DNA of 64,000 nucleotides from Pelargonium tetragonum (Eukaryota; Streptophyta; Magnoliopsida; Geraniales; Geraniaceae). This document shows positions 24,901-38,400 of the stretch, piece by piece. The stretch is taken from contig JAYMTL010000057.1 in the NCBI GenBank assembly GCA_036897445.1, forward strand, positions 1 through 64,000, given 5' to 3'. The position numbers and the translations under genes were made by a program. The notes beneath the pieces are model-generated. The model was given only the letters and a program-made list of their open reading frames with translations, did not search any database and was not told where the DNA came from. Within the stretch, counting starts at the first letter, position 1. Each line of letters opens with the position of its first letter.

Positions 24901-27900
24901 GGGTAATCTTTAACTAATAAAAGGGCACCCTTGTGATATTAGAGGCTCTATATTCCGCTATATTTCGGTATTTTTTTGGAAGTTGTCTCACTAGGTTACA
25001 TACTCACTTAAAAAAACATTCTTGTATACCTTGGTCGATTTTTATAATTTAACGTAAGCGGTATCTTACAACAACTCCGGAAGATAACACATTTGCATAC
25101 TGAATTTGACTTTCGAACACCTAGTTACTGTATTATAACTTTTACTACGCCGGTACCCTTTATCTAGAAAATATAAAGAGATTCAGTTGGAAAGAGACGC
25201 TTTAAGGAAAGTTTCTTACTGAGTTGATAAGATATTACCTTATTGTAGGAGTGCTATACCAAAAAGAAAATACACTCCCGTCACTTAATTCTAGTCAAAA
25301 GTCCTAAGCTAGCGAGTATTACTCTATTTGTGTCAGGATTACCTTCTAATTGTTATTATAATAGCTTTTCCCTGGAAAGCCTCAGACTTTAGGAAGCACC
25401 TTGTAGTTTCTATTCTTTATGCATTATTAAGAAGTGCCCGTAGTGTATTTACTCCGTCCCGCAAGCAAAAGCTTTGACTTTAAGGAATTGTGGTATTTGA
25501 ATTACAAAAGAAAATTCGTTATAGAAACCTCTAAATTAGGAACTGGAGTCAGTATCTTAAAAGTTTCCTGATAAAGTAAATCCTGGTAACCTGGTAAAAA
25601 ATCAACCATTAAGCGCTTGAGTATACAGGGCTGGCTATAAGATTGACTTTTATAATAAAAGACTTGACTTTGCTTGGTAGGCAGAAAAACTTTGTACCCA
25701 AACCAAATAGGATTACTTTTTATAAACTTCTCATGGAATTCTGAAAATTCATACCATTAATAGGCGGGCCTAGTTATGAGACTGCGAGTTTCTTTTATAT
25801 GTAATATATGTATGTAAGGATACCCCTATTAAAATTTTTACGGACCCCAGATTTCCTATAGGATAGGGGTAAACCTTCTAGCGGAGTGAAAGTCAAATGG
25901 AATTCCAAGAATTCTTAATCCAGAAGTTCACATGGCTATATATCTACATCTATTTTTAGACTTGAAGTCTTTTAAAAGTAGATAGCCCCAAGTAAGGGTA
26001 TACTTAGTTTTTAGAGCCCCCTTTATTAGTATCGTATTTAAATATTTCCTTCTTCTTTAACAGGGTTATTAAATGCCCTATCCTTGCGCAGGGGTTATCT
26101 AAATCTTAATTCTATTCATCAGCCTTTGGCGATACAGTAACACGATGCTTTTTCTCCGGCCCCTTTTTCAACTTGAAAGGTTATAATCAAGAGTCTTTTT
26201 TAGTTTATGGCTTAAGGCGCTTCTAAAGTTTTGTTAACCTAACACTGTATCCTTTTTATTAATTAAAAGGTTAACTCTTGAAAAACGAGCAATAAGAAAG
26301 AGTCAAAAGGACCAAACTATTTAGCTTAGCCCTCTATTTGAGGCGATTTGTAGGTACAAGTTAGGATTGCAATCTCTGCCCAGAAGGAAATTTGGGCAAC
26401 ACTTTATACTGGAAAAAGCATTCAACAAAAAATTCTAAAAATCAAACTCCTGCTGAGTAATACCCCTTAATCTTTCTCTCTAATTGTATTAGTGTCTTAC
26501 ATTTACGTATTGTAATTAGAAAAAAGGACTTAAGCCAAGAAGGTTTAAAAAGAAGTCTCTTTCCTTTTTTGTATATTCAGAATACCTTACAGTTTACAGA
26601 AAAAGCTATGCATGCAACTTCACCCTATAATGAAAAAGTGTTTTGGTTCCCGCTGTAAGCTAATAAAATAAGAAAGCACCTGGCTAATTGGTTGGCCACT
26701 CTCTTAGTATAGCGAATGCTGATAGAGATAGGCCCGGATAAGTCTGAGGAAATAAAACTAGTAAGTAGCATTTGCCGCTTAAGGTTATGAAAAGAATCCT
26801 TCCTTATTTTTAAAGTAACAATTATCTTAAAAGGTTTTATTTATAAGGAATATATTATTGGAGCTTCAATAGGATAAGATAAAGGGGAGTCCATAGCACT
26901 CTAGATAGATTTTAGAAAGATATAGCATAACGCAATTTAGAAAATAGATATTGTAGTAAAACTTCTAAAAGTAGGAAGTCTCTTTGAAAGTAAGTTCAGC
27001 CATACACTTCAAAATTACACTTTGACCCTGAAGAGTCGGGATCTAAAGACTAAGGGAATCTACAGCTCACAAGAAGAGCAAGAAGAGAAGGTTAAGAAAA
27101 GTCAGTCATAAGAATGCAAGGTTAAAAGGTATCCATGTTCTATTTAAAATACTTAAAAGTTACCCCGCCTGGGGGAAGAGTCACACTTTTGAACCCCTGC
27201 AAGACTCCGGGCTCCTGTGCCAGTAACTCCAAGGGTATACCTGTACTAAACCTGAGTTCATAATTCAATAGAAAGGGGGCTATTGCTTAATCAGATAGCT
27301 TACCCTTAAGGTATTCCGCCCCTTCCTTGCGTTTAAGTCTGAATTAAAACATAAGTATGTAAGGGTAGAATGCTCGCTTCTCTTTGCACTAGCAGGCATC
27401 TAGGAGTACTCGTTTTCGCACTAAACAAACTAGTCCTAATATGTATATACTATAATCCATGAAATTTTTTGGCATTCTTTGTAAAACTTTGTTTCATACT
27501 CTTCTGCAAAAGACCTTGCTTCTCATTCACACCTAAACTCCTCTTCTTACAAGCTATACCTTTCTTGATAATATTACCTGTAAAACTCTTACTCTGCTTC
27601 GGAGTACCAAATTTCCTATGGGTTTCTTTGCTCTTAAGCACTAAATCCCGGCGGAACCCCTAAAGTACTTAAACTTATACAAATTGATTAACATAGCCCA
27701 AAATCTCAGTTACTTTTCTCCGGTCTAGAGAGCTATCCCTCTGGGACTCTTAATATTAATATTCATTCCACCTACTTTTAGGAATCTGAGATCCCTAAAG
27801 CCGCTTTTACGAGTATTCCTTACTAAGCTCCCTTACAAATCGACAAGAAAACTCGCTAACAGGCCTGTACAATTTCCAGCATTACTTTAAACTGAGTCTT

Positions 27901-30900
27901 TAGAGGCCCTTCTTTGTTAGTAGAACTTACTAAAATGAAAATAAAAAACTTCTAGGAGGTATAAGAGAAGAAGTATTAAGAAGAGCAAGGACTATACGCT
28001 TAAGGGGATACCCGTTGCTGTTAGTGTAGTTAGTGTCTTATTCTATAGCTATTGTATTCTTATAGTTGTACTTATTGTATCCATATCTATAAGTATGTAT
28101 TGAAGTATGTAAAGTAGTTTAATTGTCTAAGATGTATTCCTCATTTAAATTTGTCTTTATCAGTAAGAAGGGAACAAACTTAATAGGATCGAGAAACGGT
28201 CCTTGTTACCGACGGGAACGTAGCGACTTAGGTTTTTGTCACAAGTATTCATAGGTATACTCACTTACTTTATAACACCAACTCTTATCGACTTCTTTGT
28301 TACTGAGTTATTTCTGACTTGTTTCTTTGCTTTATCTATCATCACAGCTATTATAGCTATTTTTATTATAACCTATAGTAAGTGTCTTCATATCTTTAAT
28401 AAGTATTAGACTTATGGGCTATACTCTTCTTTTGGATATTCTTTTTATAAAATTCCCAAGGGAGGCGGGCTTGACTCTCGGTAAATAAAGTTTCAAATCT
28501 AATTTTTTTGTAAAAGAATTACGAGCCACAAGACATAGTAGGAATAACTCAAAAAGGGTTTAAGCTGATTCGTAGAATTAGGAAGGGTTTAGATCTATAA
28601 AACAAGAACTCTATTTTTTGGTTTTTGGAAGGGGTTTCTATTAGGACTTAAGGAATAGGCTATTCTATTTTTCTTCTTTTAAGAGAGGTAAATTCTAAGT
28701 AGTCCAAGGTTAGAAGTCTTTATGTAAGAATCCGTTTAAGGAAGAGATTAAGGAATAAGAGAGCTAAAGGAATTCCTTTTCGGAATAGGGACTTCAGCAG
28801 GAGAAGTCAAGGAAGAAAATTTCTTATAAAAGGCAAAGTTAGGGGTACAGATATTACAAAGAAAGCTACAAAAGCATAGAAAAGGAAGCTTATAAAGCTT
28901 GGTTGGATATTTTTTTTCTCATCTAAAAAGATGTTTTTAAAATGGATACAATAGGTTTTTCTCGGGTAGAGTAAGTATAGACATACTGTTTTATTTTATC
29001 AGATACTTGTAATAAAGCTAGGTTTTTAGAAGACAAGAGAAAAATCTTATTATTATTTTAGAGAGCCAGAGGTGGGAAAAGATAAGACTCAAAAGAGGAT
29101 AAAGATAAAAAATCCAAGTACAGGTAAGAGGACCCACAAGGCAACTCTAGCTACAGACAGGTGGAGGTATTATGATTGAGAGATTATAAGAAAAGAGTAC
29201 ACCCAAAGCGTAAGATCTAAAAAAAATCCATAAAATGTAAAAGAAGTTCACTTAAGCGAATCAACTTGTATTTTGTGAAGGCAGCCCTTTGACTTTTTAA
29301 TTGAGTAAAAAGACAAAGTTGTTGTGTCCTACCCGAGGTAATGTAATTAAGAATCCCGTAAACAAGCAAGTTACTAAAACTCAGCTTAGGTTTCTCCTTT
29401 AATCAAGTCCTTATAAAGCTAAAAGTCTAATAGCTGAGGCAGTTACTTAAAAATCCTGATTATTATCCTTTGTCGGCAGATACATATCTAGAAAACTTTT
29501 TGATTCACTAGAGCTTCTCTACCTCAGTATAGGGTATGGCCATTAACAGGACCCTCTTCAGCAGGCAAAGAAATCTTGTGCTAAGTCGGGATATGGAAAG
29601 GTATGAAAGAAAAACCCAGGTACTGCGGCGCAGCTTAGGTTTTTTTATCCCAAAAACTTTTTACTAGCTAAAATTGAAGCTCTGTGGGCTTAATTAGGGG
29701 CCTCCCTATTAGTACGAATTTCTTATTTAAGGATAACTTAAAAGGAGTTCTCGTTATAGGGGATCAATACCGGGGTTCCCTGTGGCACTAACGTCGAGGG
29801 TGCAGCGAAGCTGAAATTAGACCTCTTTTTTTGTGCAAGGTCCGTAATAAAAAAAGCTTTCCGATAAAATAAAGAAAGCAAAAATCTTAATTTTAGGTTT
29901 TGAAAACGGAGGTTTAAAGATTCAAATCAAGGTTTCCTTTTCTGGTCATAAAGAAGCCTTAGTCTAATTATGTATGTAAATGCTTTTTTAGTCCTTATTG
30001 GCGGCCCCTGGACAAGTTAACAGAAAAGTTCGTAAAAATCCATGGGAGTCAAGGAGCCCTGTAAACAAAAAACAAGTATCTAGATACACTTTTTATAGAG
30101 CTTTGTTTAGAAAACAAGCAGGATAATACTTGTTAAGGCATAACCGCAGAAAATTGAAGTCATAGGCAACTCCACTTGGATAAGGGATTCCTAGCTTAGC
30201 CCTTGTATATAGAACCTCCTTCAAAGAAAGTAAGGTCCCATGTTTTCATTCTAAATTGCTAGGAGTTTTTACTTATTCTGGAGCTACCTTACAGACTAGA
30301 AACAAGAATTAGTTTTGGCAGTTTACCTTGTTCTATATTATTAGGCTTTTAAGGTTATTACCTCTTGGCTTAGTTGTTACTGATATAGAGAGGAAAGAAA
30401 CCCTATAGATAATATATAGATAATAGGATAGTAAGTTTTCCCGACTGTAGGCATCCGGAGGTAATGTAATTAGTGAGATAGTATAATGATAGTACATTCA
30501 TACCTTGAGAGACCCCAAACTTTGACTTATATTATGTCTATGTAGTTTTCATATTCCTAACCCTCTTTATAGCTTTTTTGTCTACCTTTGTTGTTAGTCA
30601 TGGTGCTAGCTGCTATACCTATCTGCTCTCTTCCTAGCTATCCGAGTCTTTCTAACCTATCTTAGCCCTACCTGTCTTATGGGGCTTTTATATGTATATT
30701 CTTAGTATATGTAGTATAAGGTTAAGGTATAGGATATATGTATTCTACTAGAGTCTTACATTAAGTAAACTTGCTTTGTTATTGGTAGAGGGACTTTAAT
30801 AGCTTGTCTTAAAAGAGTTTAGTAAAATTGCCTTTATTATAGTATTAGAACAATAGAAAATGAAAACCCTAGGTCAAAGTTAATAGAAATTCTTTCCGCA

Positions 30901-33900
30901 CGGTTGGGTACCCCTTAGGGTTGAGACGCTTAGACTTTCCTTTTCATATAATTTATAAGTCTATTTTCCAGAAGAATTAAGGTCTTCGAGAAAGCATAGC
31001 AGCAGTAAACAGATTTACGGATCACTAAGGCACGGAATCCAACAAACTTGCTTGCATAATGTTATAAGTCCGCCTGTTTTGTATTTTGTAGAAGGGGTTT
31101 CACAAATTTTTGCTGTGTTTTAACTGGAATTCTTGTAAGAAAACAGCCCGGAGCAGAGGGAACTTGTTAGTATTAGAAAAAAAGCTTATTGTCCTCACTT
31201 TATAGGAAACAAAGAACGTAGCACTTGCATATAATATAATATTAAACTTGAGTTAGGCTTTGGGGTCTTCACAGAGTTCTTATTTGAAATTCAGTGTCTC
31301 CATATTAAAATTCTAGAGTATAGCGTAGGTATAGTTATTGCAATATCTTTCTCCATCCATTTTTAGAAGCGGGTTATGTCGGTTACTTTAGAATATCCAG
31401 GGTTTACAACGCCTTCTAATTTTAGATAAATTTAAAGTCCTTTTGCGGGCCCTATATTAGGTTTAGTATATTCCTCAAGTATGCTTGTTGGTTTCGCAAG
31501 ATTCCTCATAGAAGTAAGATTAAAACCGGGAGGGGTTTCCTATAGCTATAGCAAGCAGTCCATTCTCTCAAGGAGTTTCTTTTCAGTAAAAGGGAAGTCT
31601 TTATATTAAAAGCGCAAGCTCTGGGAAATTATTACAAGTAAGGAGTTCTAAAGTGGGTGCACTCTGGTTAAAAAACTGGAGGAGTTTTTTAGATTAGATA
31701 GGTCTGGATTTCGTCAATACTTATATAAAGGGGAACAAGTTCTTGTTTCTTGCAGGGTCGGTCCATATTAAGGACTTTTTCGTAGAAGGATTTTTAAGTT
31801 AACTTACCCAAACTTTAAATAAGAAGGAGCCTTTTATCAAATCTTTAATTCAAGGAGCTTCCCAGCATAACCCTTTATTATAATTATAGACTTCATTTGA
31901 AACAACTTATTCTGAACAGGATACTTATCTAGTCCTTCACTACACGTTTTATTTAATAGTGATCATAAAATACCGAACTAGAAAGGGGGTTAAAAAAGTA
32001 GTGGAAAAGGTTCAGTGCAGATTTATACTTAAAGTAATTTTGTGCTACAAAGAATTCAATATAGAAGTAAGTTAAGTGAGGAGTTGCCGGATCCCTCTAG
32101 AATTGTTGTAAATCATAGCTTATTTTTAATATATGACAAAGGTTCAGGTTCAAGAGATAATAACAACATGAAAAAGAGACTGCCCTAGCTATGGCCGAGT
32201 TAAAGCTGCTCGTTTTTCCAGTTATTATATTCCGACTAAACTCACAAAGCATCTGGTTAACCAAAACTACAGACAAAATCTTTACTTTAAGATCAAAGCG
32301 AAAACGACTACTAGAATAGAAACTGACTAAAGGATAAACTTAAAAGGAGAAGCTTCCAGTAAAAACTCCCAGAAGTCTCCTTTTTCGAAGTGGTTTAATT
32401 CGGGGATGAACTCGGTAAATGAAAAAACCCGTAATACTTTATACACCTCCACTCCATTAGAATTAGACAAGTCGGGGATAGCTCGTCCCCTTTTCAAAAA
32501 AAGCAAGAGATTCCTAAAACATCTGAGATCGCAATTTAAATGCCTCAAATGTTATTCACGGCTTTGCCAAGGTTTTTATTGAGGATTTTTGCTTCCAAAA
32601 TTGACTAATGTAAGATGGTATATACTTGTATTGTCAGAGCAGGTAATAATATAAACAGGGCAGTATCCTTGGAAAGGTTTGGTTGGGAAGAACAGGTTTC
32701 TAAATGAATTGACTTGTTGTAAAGAATTTTAATATAGGAAGTTTAAGGAATTTCTTTTGTTATAGCTTTTGTTTCGAGAGCTTTAAAAGTGTAAAACTTA
32801 GATGGGGTATTATACTAATACTAACTAAGGAGATCTTTCTCAGTCTTATACAGCGCGACCTCATGTATTTTCTGGTGTTCCTAAAGCATTTTCTTAGAAT
32901 CCTTTAGATTGGCCTAAACTAGTAAAGGAATTCCCCCGAGTTACTTAAAGCGCTAAAAATTCTTTATGGGTTTTACAAGCAAGTGGCTAATAAGGTTGTA
33001 CATACCCTAAATGAGGTATTTGGTTGATTGGAACCACTATATAAATCGTGTGCTCTCCTAACCTCTTAACCTTCAAAATATTAAAAGAAATTCTCAAAGT
33101 TCCTGAAACTACCCTTACACAATATCTACCAAAAGGTTAAATTCAAGCTTTGCTTATGCTACAAATTAAAATATTAAAAAGAAGTTTCGGAGCTCTCTAT
33201 TGGAATCTCAAAAGCCCCTATTTATCGAAACATTCTATACTTGGATCAAGTCCGAATAACCCCTTTAAGCCCGCCCAGAGTATAGATTTACTCCCTGTGT
33301 TGCTAGGGTTTTGTACTTCTTAATACTTTAATGGCAACCACCCGCGGCAAAGGATTTTGCTTTTAGGTATAGCTTCAAAAACTAGAACTTTATTAGTGGT
33401 GTAGCCAGATATCCTTATATATTCCGTAATTGTTTTCCAGTATATGATTTCGAGCTATTAACACTTGCTATATTCCTTCAAGCAAGATAAGTGCAAAGTT
33501 TGATTTTTGGTAACCGAATATGAATGGGTCATTATTTAACACGTATAAATAAGAGATTTCGTCTTGTAATATAACTGAGCTTGGCCTAAGATCATTTTGA
33601 GACTAAATTACTTTATTAATTTCATATGGGTTCGCCTAAAGCAAAAGGTCTCTCTCTTTTTGAGCTCAAGTTACATCGATAGGTTCTTGGACTACATCAC
33701 AATACACACCAGTAAATAAAATCTTCATGTGAGGAAGCAAAAGGGTAAGCTAACTCTCAATTTCAAAAAGAAAGGTAAGGTAATGCTTAACATATTTTTT
33801 CAGGCATTATCGAACGGGTAAAAATACTTATTCATTCCGATATAATAAGGATACCTTTAACTTCTGACAAATGGATCAAGCACTAAAACCAAAAAAGCGT

Positions 33901-35397
33901 ATTAGTCTTAACCTTAAGCGTTTAAAAGTACTAAGCAGAGAATGGGTCCTTGTTTCGAGGGATTATGCCCTTTCCTGAGTTTTCCTATAGCAAGGCATTC
34001 CACTAATAGGCGGGAAACCCGATTTTATATACAAGATTATGAAAAAGTCCGAGTAAGAGGATCCGTTTTACAAGATCTGCTTAACCAGAATTGTAATTAA
34101 GAGTCCAAAGAAAAAACTCATTTCTTTTGCAAGGCCGGTTGTAGAGAACCAAGCTCAATTTATACAAAAAGGTTTTTTAAGGACTACTTAGACACATGTA
34201 AGCACACTGATTTACAAGGATCCAAGGCTGCCCTGAGATTAACTATAATTATTGCTTCACTATCTGTCTGTATAGTACTTTTTTACTCCTTTAAATAATT
34301 TTTTCTAAGGGTTTGGCTGCTATACTATATATCATCTCGTACCTAATCTGGAGACCAAACAAACTTATACGGGCGTTCAAGTCCGCCGTTTCTTTTAAGT
34401 ATTTCAAATCTCAGACAAGTAAATTGAATCTAATACTAATAAAGGGGATCCTGAGGATCTGGATTCCTAAATATTCATATGATTTTATAGCGTGTAAGAT
34501 TTTTTTACTAGAATATATAAGCGGATTCCCACAATATTGATAGATTTTGCTCTTTCCAGTAGCTATGTTACTCGTGAATTTCTTATTTTATGTACCCAAA
34601 ACTCTATCACTGTAAAAATGTAAATGTCTATTTACTTTCTTTGACTGTAAAATCTTTTTGTACTTTAACTCAAAGTTCCTCGCCTATGAACACTAGGATT
34701 CCTGAGGAGAATTTGTTTTGTTTTTCTTAACTTAATTAGTCGACATACAAATTCGTGATTTCTGACAAAAAAAACTTAAGATCAAAAGTGTGTTACCTGA
34801 TAATAAAGTCTTACCAAAAGGAGGGTACTTTGAAAAGAGATAAGAGGCAAAGGTTGTGGGAAAGTTGAGCTAATAGGGAATCTGTTCTATATAAGGGATT
34901 CCTTTACTCAGAATATGAAGGGGAGGTCTTTAGAAAACGCGCGGCTCACTAATTTCGCATTTTATTAAGGTAAACCTCGTATTATAATTTGTTTGTTATA
35001 ATATTATTTAGGGATAACCTGAGAAGTCTTTACTCGCAAAAATGGGATATAAGGTCAATTAAGGATAACTTGAATACTCTTACTATAACAGAATAGGAGA
35101 ACTCGACTTGAGATTTCCTATGCCTAATATCTTATCTAAAAAATTCCCTTGACTTTATAGAGAAAGATAATTATTAGTACCGAAATTGAGGATAACAAGG
35201 GGTTTGCTCAGAAACCGAAAGGAAAACCCTCCTTTGTAGCTTTATCAAGTTATTTTACCCTAAGGATATTTCATGTAACGCGAGTGTACTTTTCCAGCTA
35301 TTATATAAATAATTCCTCGTTTTTATAGCTAAGTTTGATTAAGATCTCCATTATTTACTTTACTACTACTGATTAAAAAGAAATTGCGGTAATATAG
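21990..35397. other. long gene-free AT-rich stretch
   Basis: No gene, rRNA or intron seen. Frames at 27450-27663 (both strands), 32327-32548 (minus) and 34313-34540 (plus) are short and unrecognisable. Two zones (about 28.0-28.45 kb and 30.38-30.78 kb) are pyrimidine-rich, with CTATAG, TAGTC and CTTAC words and little of the GGG/CCC patterning seen elsewhere. Confidence 0.5.
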
Positions 35398-35423
35398 GCA
35401 ACACTCTTATTTATGAGTGTTGC
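35398..35423 (+). other. hairpin, 9-bp stem and 8-base loop
   Basis: GCAACACTC and GAGTGTTGC flank an eight-base loop; a G-T pair can extend the stem outward. A short T-rich segment follows, so it resembles a bacterial-type terminator or an organelle 3'-end hairpin. No gene precedes it, so its role, if any, is unknown. Confidence 0.5.
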
Positions 35424-38400
35424 TCTTGTTAACGGGATAGGTTAAATTCAATCTCTGGGTGATAGAAATTTTAGGGGTTTCTTTACTTTTTTTGTTACTC
35501 AATTTTATAGTCGATACAGAGTAGATAAAGCACGAGCAAAATCTTATATCGGAATACTCAGGAATTTTATAGCTTTTTATAAAACTAAGGCTGAAGTAAG
35601 GCACTTGCTATCCATCCTATTTTCAGAATTAACTTAGGGAGAGTAACTAAAAAGTAAATTCTAGCTGATTGGGAGTTCCTTTAGAGCCCTATTAAAGTAA
35701 GAAAAATCTTGTAGCTGTAACTCTAGCAACTCCCACCGGATACAGCTTTTTCATTGACGTAACCTTTTTTGTTAAATCCTAAATATAGAATAAGATCTTT
35801 CCTTTACATAACATAATAAGGGTACAAAAGCCCTAGTCTTATTTCCCTTACGTACTCACTTACTTAAATTAAAATTTTCATTTTTCTTTTTTATAGCGCT
35901 TAAAAACTTATTTTATACTGGGAATATCGACCCAATTATCAAATCAAAAAGTTGTAAAAGAAGGAAGAGGGTTTTACTTATGTTCATAGTGAGTCCTGAA
36001 GAGGAAATAAAAAACTCTAAGCTAAGCGACGGGTTAGACGGGTGATCTCTAAGACCTTTCTCTTAATTATAATAGATGTATACCCTTGCACACGAAGACT
36101 CTCCGTTATAGAAGTAGAATTCTATTATCGGCTATGTGATTTAATACCTTAGAGGGCTCGTGGGATACCACTTTATTTATGAAAGGAGGAGTTTTACAAG
36201 CAGGAAAACCAATCCTGTTGTGTAATCTTAGGTAGCTTGAGAGTAGGTTTGCTCTACGAGTTATGCCTGAATCTAAAAAAATCTTTCTCCCAGGGATTCC
36301 TCTGTATTAATTAAGAAGCTCCTAACCTAACTAGATAACACCAAGCCGACTGATGTCATGTCAGTGCAATCCTTTTTCTTCCTTATATTAATGCTTAATA
36401 GAACTTAAAATAATAGGTCCTTACTCTAGGGTTGCCTTTGAGGAATATTCTAGGATATTCTCTATTAAAGTTTAGTTAGAATTCTGTTTTATTAAATAAA
36501 AAATAGGTTTCAAATCGCAAAGCATTGGACATTGAGCAAAAGCAAAAAGAGGGCTTACTTTTAGAATTAAATATTCACGTAATAAAGTTCTATCCACCGA
36601 GAGGGTCCTTAAACCTAAAAAATCGAAAATTGAACTTTATTATGAAATTTTGTTATAAGGCAGCTCTGAAAAGGAGGCCTTAAGAGTGCAAATAAAGGAA
36701 AACCTTTTGCGGAGGTTGAGAAATACTTGTAAATTGAATACTCTTAAGACTGAGCCCGATTTAAAAGAATATCAAAAAGCACTAGACTTATTCCTTATAA
36801 CTCTTTCGAAAACCCCGGAAATTCTATACACAACACACACTAGACTAAAAAGAATCGGCCTTACTATATAAAGCTGTACCACTACGAGCTCATCTAACCT
36901 AACGCATTGGTGGAAAACTCATTATTTATGTCCCGGGGTTTGACTTTTGGATCTCTTACTTGTGGATACTTAGGAAGTTTTTAATAAAAAAAGGAACCCC
37001 TCGGTTATTGGACGTAGACTCTGCTCGCGGACATTTCCGTGTGGATGTGGATATAGACAAACTTGTTACCAATGAATTGTCATTTTAATCCAGACAAAGA
37101 GTGCACAATAGAGGGCAAAACTTTACTAATATGAAGATTAGTAAAGAATATATTTCTAAAACTGCAAAGAGGGGAGTTGGGCACTTTTTTGGATAGGGCT
37201 CTCTTCTCTAGAAAGAGTTTCCGTAGAATATCCTTTCTGGAATGAGGGTCCTTATCTTAGTTCCAAAAGAAAAGACAAATGTCTGCTAGCCAAGAGAGTC
37301 AGTCATAATTGGAGTAAAAGGAGACCTACTGCGATTCTTTTGAGAGTTATTTCCCCTGTAGGATTTAACTCGTCTTATAGTAGAAACCCTCAACTACGTG
37401 TATATTCTATTTCTAGATTACGTGTTCTGGGCGGAGAAGTTACTATAAGAACTTCGCTACTTTAAGAAGGAGCTCCATTGAACTCTTTTATACTTATTAT
37501 GAAAATCTACGCTATTTACAAATTATGCCCAACGGGTTACAGTACTCAATTTTGAACAGCCTCCTTTTTTTACAGGCACAGAGTCCTTGAGGATTTAGAG
37601 AGGAAGGAATAAACAACTATCTGCATTTAATCTCTATAATTTAACAGGAGCACACTTACTGCAACGGGTGAACTCGTGTTAGTTTCTACCTCTATGACGG
37701 GATACAGTTTCTTCTTTTTAATTTGAACTCTACTTACGCATACCGAAAAAACTACCCAAAACAAGCACTGTATAAGTCTTGGCCTTTGAAAAAGTACTAC
37801 TGATCTAGAAATCCCTGATATATGGGTATTCATGAATCATAGAGGTTACTGCTAAATTTTAGGGCACCCAAGCTATAAAGGATTTTTTAATGCTAAATAT
37901 AAAGTATCCTCATAAAGGACTAATTTCAATATTTAACTTTTCAATCGCAGTTTACAGAAAAACACCTATTTAATTTAAGTCCATTCACCAGCGACTAACC
38001 GGGTCTCCTAAATCTGGAATCCATAGATAGGTTCGGAAACTTTTCAAATAAAATACACATATTTCATTATGGCTATTTTTTAATTATATTGCACGTTGGT
38101 CTACTTTTTTATTACGAAATTCGGCTTAGCTTACACTTTTTAAGAGATGTACTTAGAAAGGGTTCTCATGAAAGTTTAAAAAAGGAAGGTAGTTCCTAAA
38201 GTGCCCGGTTAAGCTTTTTTAATTTTAAGGTATGGTATGCGAGAAGAGTAATAACTTAATATAGAGTAGATTGTTGGTATAGATTCTCCTTAAATAAAAT
38301 ATATAAGGTACATGTTGTTTATTTCTCATCTGATTAATCAACGCTAAAAGTAATTAGGAAAGGGTTCAAATCTCAGAGGCTGGATTATCCCAAAAAGGAA

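Noticed and set aside
27450-27663. Overlapping frames on both strands, one Leu/Phe-rich and membrane-like
   Set aside because: The hydrophobic look follows from T-rich codons; mirror frames on both strands are typical of noncoding DNA with few stops by chance.
35424-35440. Rho-independent terminator after the 35.4-kb hairpin
   Set aside because: The T tract after the stem is broken (TCTTGTT) and there is no gene upstream to end, so it is kept only as a hairpin.
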